A stretch of DNA of 64,000 nucleotides from Rhodovastum sp963714255 (GTDB taxonomy: Bacteria; Pseudomonadota; Alphaproteobacteria; Acetobacterales; Acetobacteraceae), in contig CAVQNU010000013.1 in the NCBI GenBank assembly GCA_963714255.1, positions 1 to 64,000 of the forward strand, given 5' to 3'. Below, piece after piece: positions 42,233-51,393 of this stretch. How positions within the stretch are numbered: position 1 is the first letter of the stretch; the number at the start of each line of letters is the position of its first letter. A model generated the notes under the pieces. That model saw only the letters and a program-made list of their open reading frames with translations, was not told where the DNA came from and did not search any database. The position numbers were made by a program, and so were the translations under genes.

Positions 42233-43084
42233 TCAGTTCTCGGTGATTGCGTGCATGGCGTGCAGCAATGGCTCGCTGGAGACGGTGATAACGCCGGCGA
42301 ACGGGTTGTCGAACTCGGTGAGCAGGAACACCGCGCCGGACAGTGCCGCGGCACAGAGCAACAGCACCGCCACCACCAGCTTATTGCGCGGTGCGAACAG
42401 CCCGAGGCCCGCGAAGATCAACATCAGCCAGAACACCAGCACGCCGAGTTGCCACCCCGACACGCTCGGTCCAGTTAGTTCCTCCATGTTCCATCGCGTC
42501 TGGACGATGTCGTGCAGCGCCGCCTGTGCCTGGACGACAACGCGCGGCACCGCGGGGCCGGCGCCGAGACGTTCCAGCGACGCGTCGAGCTCGTCCTGCA
42601 GATCATTGCTGATCCGCGGTTTGCCGCCGGCCGATGCATCCAGTTCGGGAAATGTGTCGGCTACGACCGCGGCGGTGAGACGCGCCAGCAACTGTCGGGC
42701 TTCGGCCGCTGCCGGCCCGAGACGGTGCAGCGTGTGGTCCAGCTTCTCGATTTCCGATGCGAGCCGGCGAACGTCGCGGTCGGCACTGTCGAATGTCGAT
42801 TTCAGCGAGGCGATGCCCATGCCGAGCATCAACGCCGCCAGCACCGCAATCAGGGTGAACACGCGCCGGATCACGTCGCGCGCTGCGCCCGAAGCCAGCG
42901 TGCCCGGTGCGCGGGCGCGCACAGCAGCGCCGCACTTGGCCGATGCGACGAGGGCGGCGAACACGAGCAGGCTGGTCGCGGCGTAGGTCAGCGACACCGG
43001 GTGCAAACCCGCGCTGGCCGCGCCGGCGAGCCGCGTAACATCATGGAAGACCGTCTCTTGCGGTTGCGTTGCATAGCGTAACAC
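42233..43084 (-). CDS. Membrane protein, DUF4239/bestrophin-like
   Basis: About 283 aa with four hydrophobic segments: one near residue 25-45, one after a cytoplasmic run (FTLIAVLAALMLGMGIASLK), and two at the C-terminus (LGVLVFWLMLIFAGLGLFAP, then VVAVLLLCAAALSGAVFLLT). Between is a soluble helical region. The layout (2 + soluble + 2) and the ending DNPFAGVITVSSEPL resemble DUF4239 proteins. Function unknown. The GTG at 43084 is my start; the region upstream of it reads as arginine-rich and is probably non-coding. Confidence 0.75.
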   Translation of the reverse strand: MLRYATQPQETVFHDVTRLAGAASAGLHPVSLTYAATSLLVFAALVASAKCGAAVRARAPGTLASGAARDVIRRVFTLIAVLAALMLGMGIASLKSTFDSADRDVRRLASEIEKLDHTLHRLGPAAAEARQLLARLTAAVVADTFPELDASAGGKPRISNDLQDELDASLERLGAGPAVPRVVVQAQAALHDIVQTRWNMEELTGPSVSGWQLGVLVFWLMLIFAGLGLFAPRNKLVVAVLLLCAAALSGAVFLLTEFDNPFAGVITVSSEPLLHAMHAITEN

Positions 43085-43120
43085 AGGCCATCGTGCCGGC
43101 AAGCGGCGGTCTGATCGTGA

Positions 43121-43150
43121 GCAAGGCCAGGGCCTCTGCCCCTGGCTTCG
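43121..43150. repeat. Partial repeat element, copy 8
   Basis: Short piece of one arm, GCAAGGCCAGGGCCTCTGCC then CCTGGC, in the spacer before the 3' end of ahpD. The rest of the element is absent. Confidence 0.75.
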
Positions 43151-43151
43151 C

Positions 43152-43682
43152 TTAGCTCCCCAGCGCGTCCTCGCCATCGAGCGTCGCCGCCACCGCATGG
43201 ACCACGGCGGCGATTCGCACCGCCGCCTGCACCTGCTCGCGCCCGAGCCCGGCCTGCACCACCACGCGTTCATGCGCCTCCATGCACATGCCGCACCCGT
43301 TGATGGCCGAGACCGCGAGCGACCAGAGCTCGAAATCCGCCTTCTCCACCCCCGGCTTGGCCATGACGTTCATGCGCAGCTTGGCAGGCAGGCGGGGATA
43401 TTCGCCGCCGACCAGATGGGTGAAGCGGTAATACACATTGTTCATGCCCATGATGGCCGCCGCCGCCTTGGCCGCGGTCAGCGCTTCCGGGCTGAGCAGC
43501 GGGCCGAACTCGGCCACCAGGGCGCGGGTGACCTCGGCGTTGCGCGCGGCGAGCGCGCTGGCGATGAAGGTTCCGGCGCGCTGCTGCACGGTCAGCCCCG
43601 GCTCGGTCGCCAGCGAGCCGAGGTTGAGTTTGAGATCCTTGGCGTACTCCGGCAGCCGGGCACGCAGGGCTTCGAGCGACAT
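43152..43682 (-). CDS. ahpD: Alkyl hydroperoxide reductase AhpD-like carboxymuconolactone decarboxylase
   Basis: Protein of 176 aa. The redox pair is C130 and C133 in NGCGMCMEAHE, with the proton-relay histidine H137, as in AhpD. AhpD-type proteins recycle AhpC in place of AhpF. The ATG at 43682 gives the standard length; longer in-frame starts read into the ahpC spacer. It follows ahpC by 71 bp on the same strand. Confidence 0.93.
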   Translation of the reverse strand: MSLEALRARLPEYAKDLKLNLGSLATEPGLTVQQRAGTFIASALAARNAEVTRALVAEFGPLLSPEALTAAKAAAAIMGMNNVYYRFTHLVGGEYPRLPAKLRMNVMAKPGVEKADFELWSLAVSAINGCGMCMEAHERVVVQAGLGREQVQAAVRIAAVVHAVAATLDGEDALGS

Positions 43683-43753
43683 CGTTTGTCCTTTGATGCA
43701 AAAGGGGAGGGGCCTGACCCCTCCCCATTCCTGGTCCGCCGGGCAGGCCCGGA

Positions 43754-44329
43754 TCAGGCCGCGCGCTCGAAGATCAGCTGCGGCTTCAGGGTTTCGGTGC
43801 CTTTTTCCCAGTTGCACGGGCACAGCTCGTCGGTCTGCAGGGCGTCGAGCACGCGCAGCACTTCCTGCGGGTTGCGCCCGACATTCAGCCCGTTCACCGC
43901 CGCCCACTGGATGGTGCCCTGGGGATCGACGATGAAGGTGGCCCGCAGCGCCACGCCGGCCGCCTTGTCGAGAATGCCGAGCGCTTCGGACAGCTCGCGC
44001 TTCACGTCGGCCAGCATCGGGATCGGCAGGTCGTGGATGTCGGCGTTGTGCAGGCGCCAGTTCAGGTGCACGAACTCGCTGTCGGTGGAAACGCCGTAGA
44101 GCACCGCGTCACGGTCGGCGAATTCGATGGCCAGCTTGCCGAAGGCGGCGATTTCGGTCGGGCAGATGAAGGTGAAGTCCTTCGGCCAGAAGAACACGAC
44201 CTTCCACTTGCCCGCGTCCGACTCGCTGGTGATGTCGATGAACGACTTGCCGGGACCGCCGAGGCCCTCGGCACCGCCCTTGACGGCGGCGAGATTGAAG
44301 GCGGGGAACTTGTCGCCAACGGTGAGCAT
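43754..44329 (-). CDS. ahpC: Peroxiredoxin AhpC
   Basis: Typical 2-Cys peroxiredoxin of 191 aa. Peroxidatic cysteine C56 lies in DFTFICPTEI. The C-terminus carries C170 and C172 in ELCPCNWEKG, the resolving cysteine region of the AhpC type that pairs with AhpD. AGGAAGGA precedes the ATG at 44329. It is transcribed away from an oxyR-like gene, the standard peroxide-response arrangement. Confidence 0.95.
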   Translation of the reverse strand: MLTVGDKFPAFNLAAVKGGAEGLGGPGKSFIDITSESDAGKWKVVFFWPKDFTFICPTEIAAFGKLAIEFADRDAVLYGVSTDSEFVHLNWRLHNADIHDLPIPMLADVKRELSEALGILDKAAGVALRATFIVDPQGTIQWAAVNGLNVGRNPQEVLRVLDALQTDELCPCNWEKGTETLKPQLIFERAA

Positions 44330-44443
44330 AAGGATGGTCCTTCCTTTGAGACATGCGGCACGGGGGGAGCGGCCGCGTCGGTATGCAGGGGCGGTATGGC
44401 GTGCCGCAGTTGAACGTGCCAATGAATTGTTTTGGTCGCTTTG

Positions 44444-44458
44444 ATCGGTCGTATCGAT
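44444..44458. promoter_or_regulatory. Candidate LysR-type (OxyR) box
   Basis: ATCGGTCGTATCGAT is a short dyad with the T-N11-A pattern of LysR regulators. It lies in the ahpC/oxyR divergent region but overlaps the oxyR start codon, which is odd for an activating site and more compatible with autorepression. A weak call from pattern only. Confidence 0.25.
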
Positions 44459-45392
44459 GACGCCCCTGCCATCGCCGCAGCAACTCCGTTATCTTCTCGC
44501 GCTGGCCGAACACCAGCATTTCGGCCGCGCCGCCGAGTCTTGCGCCGTTACCCAGTCCACCCTTTCGGCCGGCATTCTCGCTCTGGAGCGGCAACTGGAC
44601 GCGCGGCTGCTGGAGCGCGATGCCGGCAAGCGGGTGGTGTTCACCGCGTTGGGCCGCGAGATCGCCAGCCGTGCCCGGGCGGCGCTGCGCAGCCTGGAAG
44701 CGGTGGCCGAGGCGGCGGCGGCGGCGCGCGCGCCGATGAGCGGGGCGCTGCGGCTGGGCGTGATTCCCACCGTCGGCCCGTTCCTGCTGCCGCGCCTGAT
44801 GCCGGCGCTGCGCCGGTCCTATCCGCTGCTGCGGCTGTATCTGCGCGAGGACACCACCGACCGGCTGCTGGCGCAGCTCAATGACGGGCGCCTCGACCTG
44901 CTGCTGCTGGCGCTGCCTTGCGCCAGCGCCGGGGCGGAGACGGTCAATCTGGCCCGCGACGCATTCTTCGCCGCGTTGCCGCCCGGCCATGTGCTGGCGG
45001 CGCGCGATGCGGTGCCTGCGGCGGCGTTGCAGACCGAGCGGCTGCTGCTGCTGGAAGACGGGCACTGCCTGCGCGACCACGCGCTGGAGGTCTGCGGCTT
45101 CGCGCGCGGGGAGGGGCCGGTGCGTGACCCGGCGGAGCCGGACGGATTCGCCGCCACCAGCCTGCACACGCTGGTGCAGATGGTGGCGGGGGGGCTTGGC
45201 GTCACGCTGCTGCCGCGGATTGCGGTGCAGGCCGGCATCGTGGCGGGGACCGATCTGGTGCTGCGCCCGCTCGCCGGGGCGGGCGGCTGGCGGACGCTCG
45301 GGCTGGTCTGGCGCCCGGCCTCGCCGCGCGCGGGCGAGTACCGGGCGCTGGTTCCGTTGATGGCGCAGGTTGCCGGGCCGCATGCGGCGTAA
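44457..45392 (+). CDS. oxyR: LysR-family hydrogen peroxide regulator OxyR
   Basis: Transcription factor of 311 aa. The N-terminal winged helix reads PSPQQLRYLLALAEHQHFGR then SCAVTQSTLSAGILALERQL. The effector domain contains the OxyR marks: a cysteine in LLLEDGHCLRDHALEVCG at about residues 198-215, with the two cysteines (C205 and C214) in OxyR positions. Divergent from ahpC-ahpD, which it most likely controls. Confidence 0.92.
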   Translation: MTPLPSPQQLRYLLALAEHQHFGRAAESCAVTQSTLSAGILALERQLDARLLERDAGKRVVFTALGREIASRARAALRSLEAVAEAAAAARAPMSGALRLGVIPTVGPFLLPRLMPALRRSYPLLRLYLREDTTDRLLAQLNDGRLDLLLLALPCASAGAETVNLARDAFFAALPPGHVLAARDAVPAAALQTERLLLLEDGHCLRDHALEVCGFARGEGPVRDPAEPDGFAATSLHTLVQMVAGGLGVTLLPRIAVQAGIVAGTDLVLRPLAGAGGWRTLGLVWRPASPRAGEYRALVPLMAQVAGPHAA

Positions 45393-45394
45393 GG

Positions 45395-45423
45395 GGAAGG
45401 CCAGGGCAGAGCCCTGGCCTTCC
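45395..45423. terminator. Minimal repeat element, terminator-like hairpin, copy 9
   Basis: A 13-bp perfect stem (GGAAGGCCAGGGC with loop AGA) equal to the outer tip of the repeat element alone. It lies between the convergent ends of oxyR and the DUF6600 gene. The position suits a bidirectional terminator, though there is no T-run. Confidence 0.6.
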
Positions 45424-45854
45424 TATTGCCACCAGCGCCTCAGCAATGCGTATGGCCCGCCGGGCAGGCGTGGCGCTGGCTGCCCTCGTTGTGCTGTGGC
45501 GGTGGCGGCTGCGGCGGGGGCGCCGAGCGTTGTGGCGGCGGTTGGAAATTCGGGGTCACGCGCCGCTCGGGCTGGAAGGTCTGGGTTGGCGTGTGGACGG
45601 TCGGCAGTGCGGTCCTTGGCGGCGCGACATAAGGTTGCGGGGGCGGCGTGCTCGGCCGCGGCGGCGGCTGGCCAGTGCCCGCCGGGGCGGTGGCGCGCTG
45701 CCGCGAATGCTCATTGGTGCCGGCTCCTTGTGCCGGCCGGGTGATGCTCGGACCCGGTGCGGTCGAGACGGAAGCGGGAGCGCCCGGCGTCACGCTGAAG
45801 GGCCGTGCCGACAGGTTGCCTGGCGTCGGCCCGGGTGGGTGGGTGGCGGACAGA

Positions 45855-47501
45855 TCAGTCCCCGCTGGCGGCGCGGCAGTGGTTGGCGGCGGTCGCCCGG
45901 CTCCTGGCGTCGCCAGCGCCGGCAGAGTCTGGTGCAACGTTGCCCCAGCAGCCGGCTGGCCGGTCTGCGGTGCGACAGGTCCCGGACGATCCGCCGCCCG
46001 GCGCGCGCAACAGCAGCGGGGTTGCGGCCCCGGCGCTGTGCGCGAGCACGGCGGGACCGGGCGCAACCGGCGGTGCGGCGTTGCCGGGAGGAACCGGCGC
46101 AAGCGACAACTGGCGCGCCACGACGGGGGTGACCCCGGGGGTCGCCAGGGTCGGCCGGACCGGCACCTGGGTTACCGGTCGGGCGGCGGCCAGCATCTGC
46201 GGCGTCATGCCCGCCCATTGGCCGCCGGGGCGCGGACCACCGGCGACCCCGGACGGCGTGCCATAGCTGCCGGCGCCGCGATTGACGAAATTGTTGACGT
46301 TCGTGACATTGGTGATGTTGGTGATATTCGTGACGTTGCCGCGGTTGACCCGGGCGAAATAATCGCGGCTGGCGTGATACCAGGGACGGTACGGTTCGCG
46401 CGGCCCCAGCGGAATCCACCCGACGGCCGCCCCGATCGCCAACCCCGCGGCCAGGCCGACAGCGGCACCGGCGGCCACGCCCACCCAGTTCACCAGCGCC
46501 GGCGCATAGACCGGCCGTCCGTATTCGCCGCCGCCCGCGCCCGCCGGAATCCAGCCCCAGCGGCCACCGGCCTCGACCCAGCGGCCGTAATGGAACGGCG
46601 CGAACCCCCAGGGCGCCGCGTCCACCCAGGTCCAGCCCCAGGGCGACGCCCAGGCCCAGTGCCCGCTGCGATAGGGAACCCAACCCGCCGCGACCGGCGG
46701 ATACCAAACCTGGCCGTAGTCGGGCACCTGCGCCCACTCGCCGGTCTCCAGCAGCGGCTCCACGCCGGTCATGGCCATGACCAGTTCGGGGGGCGCCGCT
46801 CCCTGGCTGGCGGCGGCGGGAAACGCCCGGGCGAGCTGTGCCGCCAGGAAAACATCCGGCTCCTGCGGGCCGACACTGCCCGCGAAATGGTCGCTGCCGG
46901 TGATCGTGGCGGTCTGGCCGGGACCGACGGCGAGCGCCAATCCGTCGGCGCCGATCTGCGCCGCGCCGTCCACCACCGTAATCCGGGTCGGTGTCGATAC
47001 GTCACCGGCGGCAACCAGATAGCGCCCGGTCTGGGCGATCGTGACGGTGCCGCGCGGCGTGCGCAGCGTGACGGCGCTGCCCGGCCCGCCGTCGCGCAGG
47101 TCCAGGTACACGCGGCCCTGCGCGACGGAAGCGGCCAGCGACTGGTCGTCGAGCCGGTCGATGTCGCATTCGGTGGCGCCGTCCAGCGTCAGCCGGCTCG
47201 GGCCGATTTCGATGTCGGCAGCCGCCTGCGGCTCGGTCCAGATGAAATTGCCGGAGGTGACCGGATAGTTCGGCGTGGCCGGGTTCCAATGGGTTTCGTC
47301 GGCCGTGCGGAACGAGACGGTACCCGACAGGCGCGCGAGGCGGCCGACCCGCGCGGGCGGGTCGCCGAGCGCCGCGGCAGTGGTGACCTGCGGCGGGGGG
47401 GCGGGCTGGCCGGCGGCCTGCGGCGTGGCCAATGGCCCGAGGAGCAGCCCGGTGACGGCCAGGCCGGCGGAGAGGCGGAACAGGGGGGTGGCGGGACGCA
47501 T
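45855..47501 (-). CDS. DUF6600-type secreted protein, FecR-like N-terminus (C-terminus shifted)
   Basis: 548 aa as read. A signal peptide (FRLSAGLAVTGLLLGPLATP) is followed by a FecR-like beta region about 50-220. Then comes a tryptophan-rich DUF6600 repeat part: VWYPPVAAGWVPYRSGHWAW, then WGWTWVDAAPWGFAPFHYGR. Asn/Thr-rich NVTNITNITNVTNVNNFV follows. Near 45990 the frame shifts: the adjacent frame (stop at 45440) continues as a proline-rich tail ending with HACPAGHTHC, which suits this family. Removing one base restores 686 aa. Probably envelope-associated; the role is unknown. Confidence 0.82.
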   Translation of the reverse strand: MRPATPLFRLSAGLAVTGLLLGPLATPQAAGQPAPPPQVTTAAALGDPPARVGRLARLSGTVSFRTADETHWNPATPNYPVTSGNFIWTEPQAAADIEIGPSRLTLDGATECDIDRLDDQSLAASVAQGRVYLDLRDGGPGSAVTLRTPRGTVTIAQTGRYLVAAGDVSTPTRITVVDGAAQIGADGLALAVGPGQTATITGSDHFAGSVGPQEPDVFLAAQLARAFPAAASQGAAPPELVMAMTGVEPLLETGEWAQVPDYGQVWYPPVAAGWVPYRSGHWAWASPWGWTWVDAAPWGFAPFHYGRWVEAGGRWGWIPAGAGGGEYGRPVYAPALVNWVGVAAGAAVGLAAGLAIGAAVGWIPLGPREPYRPWYHASRDYFARVNRGNVTNITNITNVTNVNNFVNRGAGSYGTPSGVAGGPRPGGQWAGMTPQMLAAARPVTQVPVRPTLATPGVTPVVARQLSLAPVPPGNAAPPVAPGPAVLAHSAGAATPLLLRAPGGGSSGTCRTADRPAGCWGNVAPDSAGAGDARSRATAANHCRAASGD

Positions 47502-47574
47502 CGCTCCAGCTCCTCGGAGAACAAGTTTTCAGGGTGCAAGGGGAACATGGCCAAAGCGCGGCTTCATCGGCGAC

Positions 47575-47687
47575 GGCAAAGGAAGGCCAGGGCTCTGCCC
47601 TGGACCCCGCTACTTAAGAAATGGGGTCAAGGGGGCCACTGCCCCCTTGCGGGTCCAGGGCAGAGCCCTGGCCTTCCTTCCTTTGCC
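47575..47687. repeat. GC-rich inverted-repeat element, copy 10
   Basis: Outer GGCAAAGGAAGGCC and inverse; inner stems with CTTAAG centre (TACTTAAGAAATGGG). One arm is shortened relative to copy 4. Occupies the divergent spacer between the DUF6600 gene and a small lipoprotein gene. Confidence 0.9.
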
Positions 47688-47765
47688 CCACGATCCCCAT
47701 ATAGCCTCCTTGAAAGCGCCCCATTCCCGGCGCCCGATGCCGGCCAGGATCGCAGGAGGACCGCC

Positions 47766-47951
47766 ATGTCTTTTTGTCCGCATGTCCGCAGCTTGCTCGC
47801 GCCGCTCGCCGCTCTGGCCTTGCTGGCGCTGGGAGGCTGCGTGGTTGCCCCGGCGTATGGGCCGGGCGGCTATTATGCCCCGGCTCCCGTCGTCGTTGGC
47901 GGCTGGTATGGCGGCGGTGGCGGCGGCTGGTATCGCGGACGCGGCTGGTAG
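47766..47951 (+). CDS. Small glycine/tyrosine-rich lipoprotein
   Basis: 61 aa. A signal peptide ends in a lipobox (LALLALGGC), then a short Gly/Tyr/Trp-rich mature part (GPGGYYAPAPVVVGGWYGGG). AGGAGG lies upstream of the ATG. Such tiny lipoproteins are common in this group and often sit near DUF6600 genes; no activity is known. It ends at the shared terminator before pntB. Confidence 0.75.
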   Translation: MSFCPHVRSLLAPLAALALLALGGCVVAPAYGPGGYYAPAPVVVGGWYGGGGGGWYRGRGW

Positions 47952-47973
47952 CCGGGTCGGCATCCGGGCATAA

Positions 47974-48006
47974 AAAACCCCAGGGAGCGCCGCTCCCTGG
48001 GGGTTT
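47974..48006. terminator. Bidirectional rho-independent terminator
   Basis: A strong hairpin, AAACCCCAGGGAGCG pairing with CGCTCCCTGGGGGTTT, flanked by A and T runs on the respective sides. It lies between the convergent ends of the small lipoprotein gene and pntB, 15 bp from the latter, so it can end both transcripts. Confidence 0.85.
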
Positions 48007-48020
48007 GAAGTGCCCGCAGA

Positions 48021-49427
48021 TCAATGCCCGAGTGACTTGACGACTTCCTCGGTCATTTTCTTAGCGTCGCCGAACAGCATCATCGTGTTCGGCCGGAAGA
48101 ACAGCTCGTTCTCCACCCCCGCATAGCCCGAGGCCATCGAGCGCTTGATGAACAGCACCGTGCCGGCCTTTTCGACATCCAGGATCGGCATGCCGTAGAT
48201 CGCCGAGGATTTGTCGGTCTTGGCCGCCGGGTTGGTCACGTCGTTGGCGCCGATCACATAGGCCACGTCGGCGGTGCTGAACTCGTTATTGATGTCTTCC
48301 AGTTCGAACACCTCGTCGTACGGCACGTTGGCTTCGGCCAGCAGCACGTTCATGTGCCCCGGCATGCGCCCCGCCACCGGATGGATGGCGTATTTCACGT
48401 CCACCCCGTCCTTCTTGAGCAGATCGGCCATTTCCCGCACGGCGTGCTGCGCCTGCGCCACCGCCATGCCGTAACCGGGCACGATGATGACCTTGGAGGC
48501 GTTCTTCATGATGAACGCAGCGTCGTCGGCAGCACCCGACCGGACGCTGCGTTGCTCCGTCCCATGGGCCGCCGCCACCACGCCGCCGTCATTGCCGAAG
48601 CCGCCCAGCAGCACGTTGATGATGCTGCGGTTCATGCCCTTGCACATGATGTAGGACAGGATCGCGCCCGACGCGCCGACCAGCGCGCCGGTGATGATCA
48701 GGGCGAGGTTGCCGATGGTGAAGCCGATGCCCGCCGCCGCCCAGCCCGAGTAGCTGTTCAGCATCGACACGACCACCGGCATATCCGCGCCGCCGATCGG
48801 AATGATCAGCAGGAAACCGATGGCGATCGACAGGATGGCGAGCAGCCAGAACACGATGTGGCTGCCGCCGGTGACGATGAACAGCAGGATCAGGAAGCCG
48901 ATCGCCCCGCCGATGCCGGCATTGATGCGGTGCTGGTTGGCGAAGGTGATCGGCGCCCCGCTCATCAGCGCCTGCAGCTTGGCGAACGCGATCACCGAGC
49001 CCGAGAAGGTGACGGCGCCGATGGCAAGCCCCAGCGACATCTCGACCAGGCTCTGGGCATGGATATGGCCCGGCGTGCCGATGCCGAACGCTTCCGGTGC
49101 GTTCAGCGCCGCGGCGGCGACGAACACCGCGGCCAGACCGACCAGCGAGTGGAATGCCGCCACCAGCTGCGGCAGCGCCGTCATCTGAATGCGCGAGGCG
49201 ATGAAGTAGCCGATGCTGCCGCCGATGGCGATGCCGAGCGGGATCAGCAGCGCCGTCGAGGAGAACATGCCGTGATGGGCGAAGGTCACCAGCACGGCCA
49301 CCGCCATGCCGGTCACGCCCAGCAGATTGCCGCGGCGCGAGGTTTCCGGGTGCGACAGGCCGCGCAGGGCGAGGATGAACAGCACCGCGGCGACGAGATA
49401 GAGGAACGAGGTGAGGGAAGCGGACAT
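48021..49427 (-). CDS. pntB: NAD(P) transhydrogenase beta subunit
   Basis: 468 aa, inner-membrane proton channel plus NADP-binding domain III. Around eight or nine membrane segments cover the first ~260 residues. The NADP domain contains VIIVPGYGMAVAQAQHAVRE and GRMPGHMNVLLAEANVPYDE. Couples proton entry to NADPH formation from NADH. Last gene of pntAA-pntAB-pntB. Confidence 0.96.
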   Translation of the reverse strand: MSASLTSFLYLVAAVLFILALRGLSHPETSRRGNLLGVTGMAVAVLVTFAHHGMFSSTALLIPLGIAIGGSIGYFIASRIQMTALPQLVAAFHSLVGLAAVFVAAAALNAPEAFGIGTPGHIHAQSLVEMSLGLAIGAVTFSGSVIAFAKLQALMSGAPITFANQHRINAGIGGAIGFLILLFIVTGGSHIVFWLLAILSIAIGFLLIIPIGGADMPVVVSMLNSYSGWAAAGIGFTIGNLALIITGALVGASGAILSYIMCKGMNRSIINVLLGGFGNDGGVVAAAHGTEQRSVRSGAADDAAFIMKNASKVIIVPGYGMAVAQAQHAVREMADLLKKDGVDVKYAIHPVAGRMPGHMNVLLAEANVPYDEVFELEDINNEFSTADVAYVIGANDVTNPAAKTDKSSAIYGMPILDVEKAGTVLFIKRSMASGYAGVENELFFRPNTMMLFGDAKKMTEEVVKSLGH

Positions 49428-49437
49428 GGTGGGACCC

Positions 49438-49824
49438 TCACGCCTTCTTCTTGGACTTGAACATGGACAGCATCCGGTAGGTCACGAAGAACCCGCCGAA
49501 GATGTTCACGCTGGCCAGCGTCACGGCCAGGAAGCCGAAGCCGTTTGCCCAGGCCGAGGTGGCCAGCCCGGTCGCCAGCATGGCGCCGACGATGATCACC
49601 GAGGAGATGCCGTTGGTCACCGCCATCAGCGGCGAATGCAGCGCCGGGGTGACGTTCCAGACCACGTAGTAGCCGACGAAAACCGCCATCAGGAAGACGG
49701 CGAACAGGAACACGAAGGGGGCGACGGTATCGGCCGCCGCCTCGACGCCGGCAGCCTCGGCGGCGTGCGCAACCGTGCCCGCCGCGAAGCCCATGGCCTG
49801 CACGGCCAGATCGATCAGGGTCAT
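49438..49824 (-). CDS. pntAB: NAD(P) transhydrogenase alpha subunit part 2
   Basis: 128 aa with about three membrane segments: FVFLFAVFLMAVFVGYYVVW, then GISSVIIVGAMLATGLATSA, then FLAVTLASVNIFGGFFVTYR. In this split-alpha type the membrane part is a separate protein, as in Rhodospirillum rubrum. The start ATG at 49824 follows GGAGGAAAGG. Ten bases separate it from pntB. Confidence 0.94.
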   Translation of the reverse strand: MTLIDLAVQAMGFAAGTVAHAAEAAGVEAAADTVAPFVFLFAVFLMAVFVGYYVVWNVTPALHSPLMAVTNGISSVIIVGAMLATGLATSAWANGFGFLAVTLASVNIFGGFFVTYRMLSMFKSKKKA

Positions 49825-49843
49825 CCTTGCCTTTCCTCCGGGA

Positions 49844-50983
49844 TCAGGCGGCTTGCTGGGGCAGGAAGGCCGGGTGCACCACGGCGCCGCCGCGGGTGAG
49901 CAGCACACCTTTGACGATGTCGTCCTCGGCCGGCAGCTTCGGCGCTTTTTCCGCCTTGTCCCAGAAATTGGTCAGGAACGTCAGCAGGTTGCGCGCATAC
50001 AGGCTGCTTGCGGCAACCGCGATGCGGCCGGGCCAGTTGTACCAGCCCAGGATGCGCACGCCGTTCGGGGTGGTAGTGGCCTCGCCCGGCCTGGTCAGCG
50101 CGCAGTTGCCGCCGGCATCCGCGGCGATGTCCACCACCACGCTGCCGGCCTTCATCGCCTCCACCGCCGCGGCGGTGACGATCACCGGGGCTTTGCGGCC
50201 CTGCACCAAAGCGGTGGTGATGACCAGATCGTTCTTGGCCACCGTGGCGGCGATCAGCTCGGCCTGCTTGCGGCGGAACTCGTCGCTCATTTCCTTCGCA
50301 TAGGCGCCGGTCTGCTGGGCGGTTTCCGCGTCTTCCACGCCGATGAAGGTGGCGCCGAGCGAGCGGATTTCGTCCTTCGCGGCCGGGCGCACGTCGGTGG
50401 CCGAGACGATGGCGCCGAGCCTGCGGGCGGTGGCGATGGCCTGCAACCCGGCCACACCGGCGCCGACCACGAACACCCGCGCCGGCGGCACGGTGCCGGC
50501 GGCGGTCATCATCATCGGGAAGCCGCGCTCGAACGCCGCCGCCCCTTCGATCACCGCGCGGTAGCCGGCCAGGTTGGCCTGGCTGGACAGCACGTCCATG
50601 CTCTGCGCACGGGTGATGCGCGGCAGCAGTTCCAGCGCTGCCACGTCGATGCCGGCTTCGGCGAGCGACTTGACCAAAGCGGGGTCGCCCTGGGCGCCGA
50701 TGGTGGCCACCAGCAGGGCGCCGCGCGGGATCAGGCTCCGTTGTTCGGGGGCGGGCAGGCGGACGGCGAAGACGATGCCGGCGCCGGCGAGGGCGGCGGC
50801 GGCATCGGCGGCGATTTCCGCACCGGCGGCCTGATAATCGGCGTCCGCGATGGCCGCTCCGGCGCCGGCACCGCTTTCGACGGCGACGGTCAGGCCGAGG
50901 CCGACCAGTTTCTTCACCGTGTCCGGTGTCGCGGCGACGCGCGTTTCAGAGTCGGCGCGTTCCTTTAGCACCGCAAGGCGCAT
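49844..50983 (-). CDS. pntAA: NAD(P) transhydrogenase alpha subunit part 1
   Basis: 379 aa soluble NAD-binding domain I. The N-terminus (MRLAVLKERADSETRVAATP) is typical of the alanine dehydrogenase/PNT family. The dinucleotide motif VFVVGAGVAGLQAIATARRL is near residue 170 and the mobile-loop region ITTALVQGRKAP near 255. First gene of the operon. An FNR-like box lies 222 bp upstream of the ATG. Confidence 0.95.
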   Translation of the reverse strand: MRLAVLKERADSETRVAATPDTVKKLVGLGLTVAVESGAGAGAAIADADYQAAGAEIAADAAAALAGAGIVFAVRLPAPEQRSLIPRGALLVATIGAQGDPALVKSLAEAGIDVAALELLPRITRAQSMDVLSSQANLAGYRAVIEGAAAFERGFPMMMTAAGTVPPARVFVVGAGVAGLQAIATARRLGAIVSATDVRPAAKDEIRSLGATFIGVEDAETAQQTGAYAKEMSDEFRRKQAELIAATVAKNDLVITTALVQGRKAPVIVTAAAVEAMKAGSVVVDIAADAGGNCALTRPGEATTTPNGVRILGWYNWPGRIAVAASSLYARNLLTFLTNFWDKAEKAPKLPAEDDIVKGVLLTRGGAVVHPAFLPQQAA

Positions 50984-51204
50984 CGGAATTCCTTTCGTAC
51001 AGGGGAGGGGGAGGCGGGGTCAGGGCCACCCCGTCGGTGAGGGCCGCACCATGCCTGCGTGGGCAGGGGCTCGCAAGGGGGGTGTTGCCGGCGGGTGGAA
51101 TGCCTGAACGACCAAAGACGCGGGTGCGCGCGCAACATTGTTGCGTGTTCCGGGGTGGAGATGGAGGGCCTGGGAGCTTGTGACGTGGATGGGTGGGGCG
51201 GGCT

Positions 51205-51218
51205 TTGATCCAGGTCAA
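51205..51218. promoter_or_regulatory. FNR/Anr-like box upstream of pnt operon
   Basis: TTGATCCAGGTCAA has TTGAT and GTCAA half-sites, 9 of 10 consensus bases for FNR/FnrL-type regulators. It lies about 222 bp upstream of pntAA. It could regulate pnt from a distal promoter. No divergent gene to the right is transcribed away from it, so pnt is the natural target. Confidence 0.5.
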
Positions 51219-51320
51219 AGATGGTTATGGATGGTACGTATCAGCAGGCGGGGCGGGTTGATGCGGGGTGTGACGGCGCGGGGTGGCGTTCTGGCTCCGA
51301 TGAACGGCCGGGGGTGGAGC

Positions 51321-51393
51321 CCGTTACGTAAGGAATGGGGTGCAGGGGGCCACTGCCCCCTGCCGGGTCCAGGGCGGAGCCCTGGCCTTCCTT
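51321..51393. repeat. Half repeat element, copy 11
   Basis: Right arm only: CGTTACGTAAGGAATGGGG, CAGGGGGC/GCCCCCTG stem, then GGGCGGAGCCCTGGCCTTCC. The left arm is not present. Confidence 0.8.
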
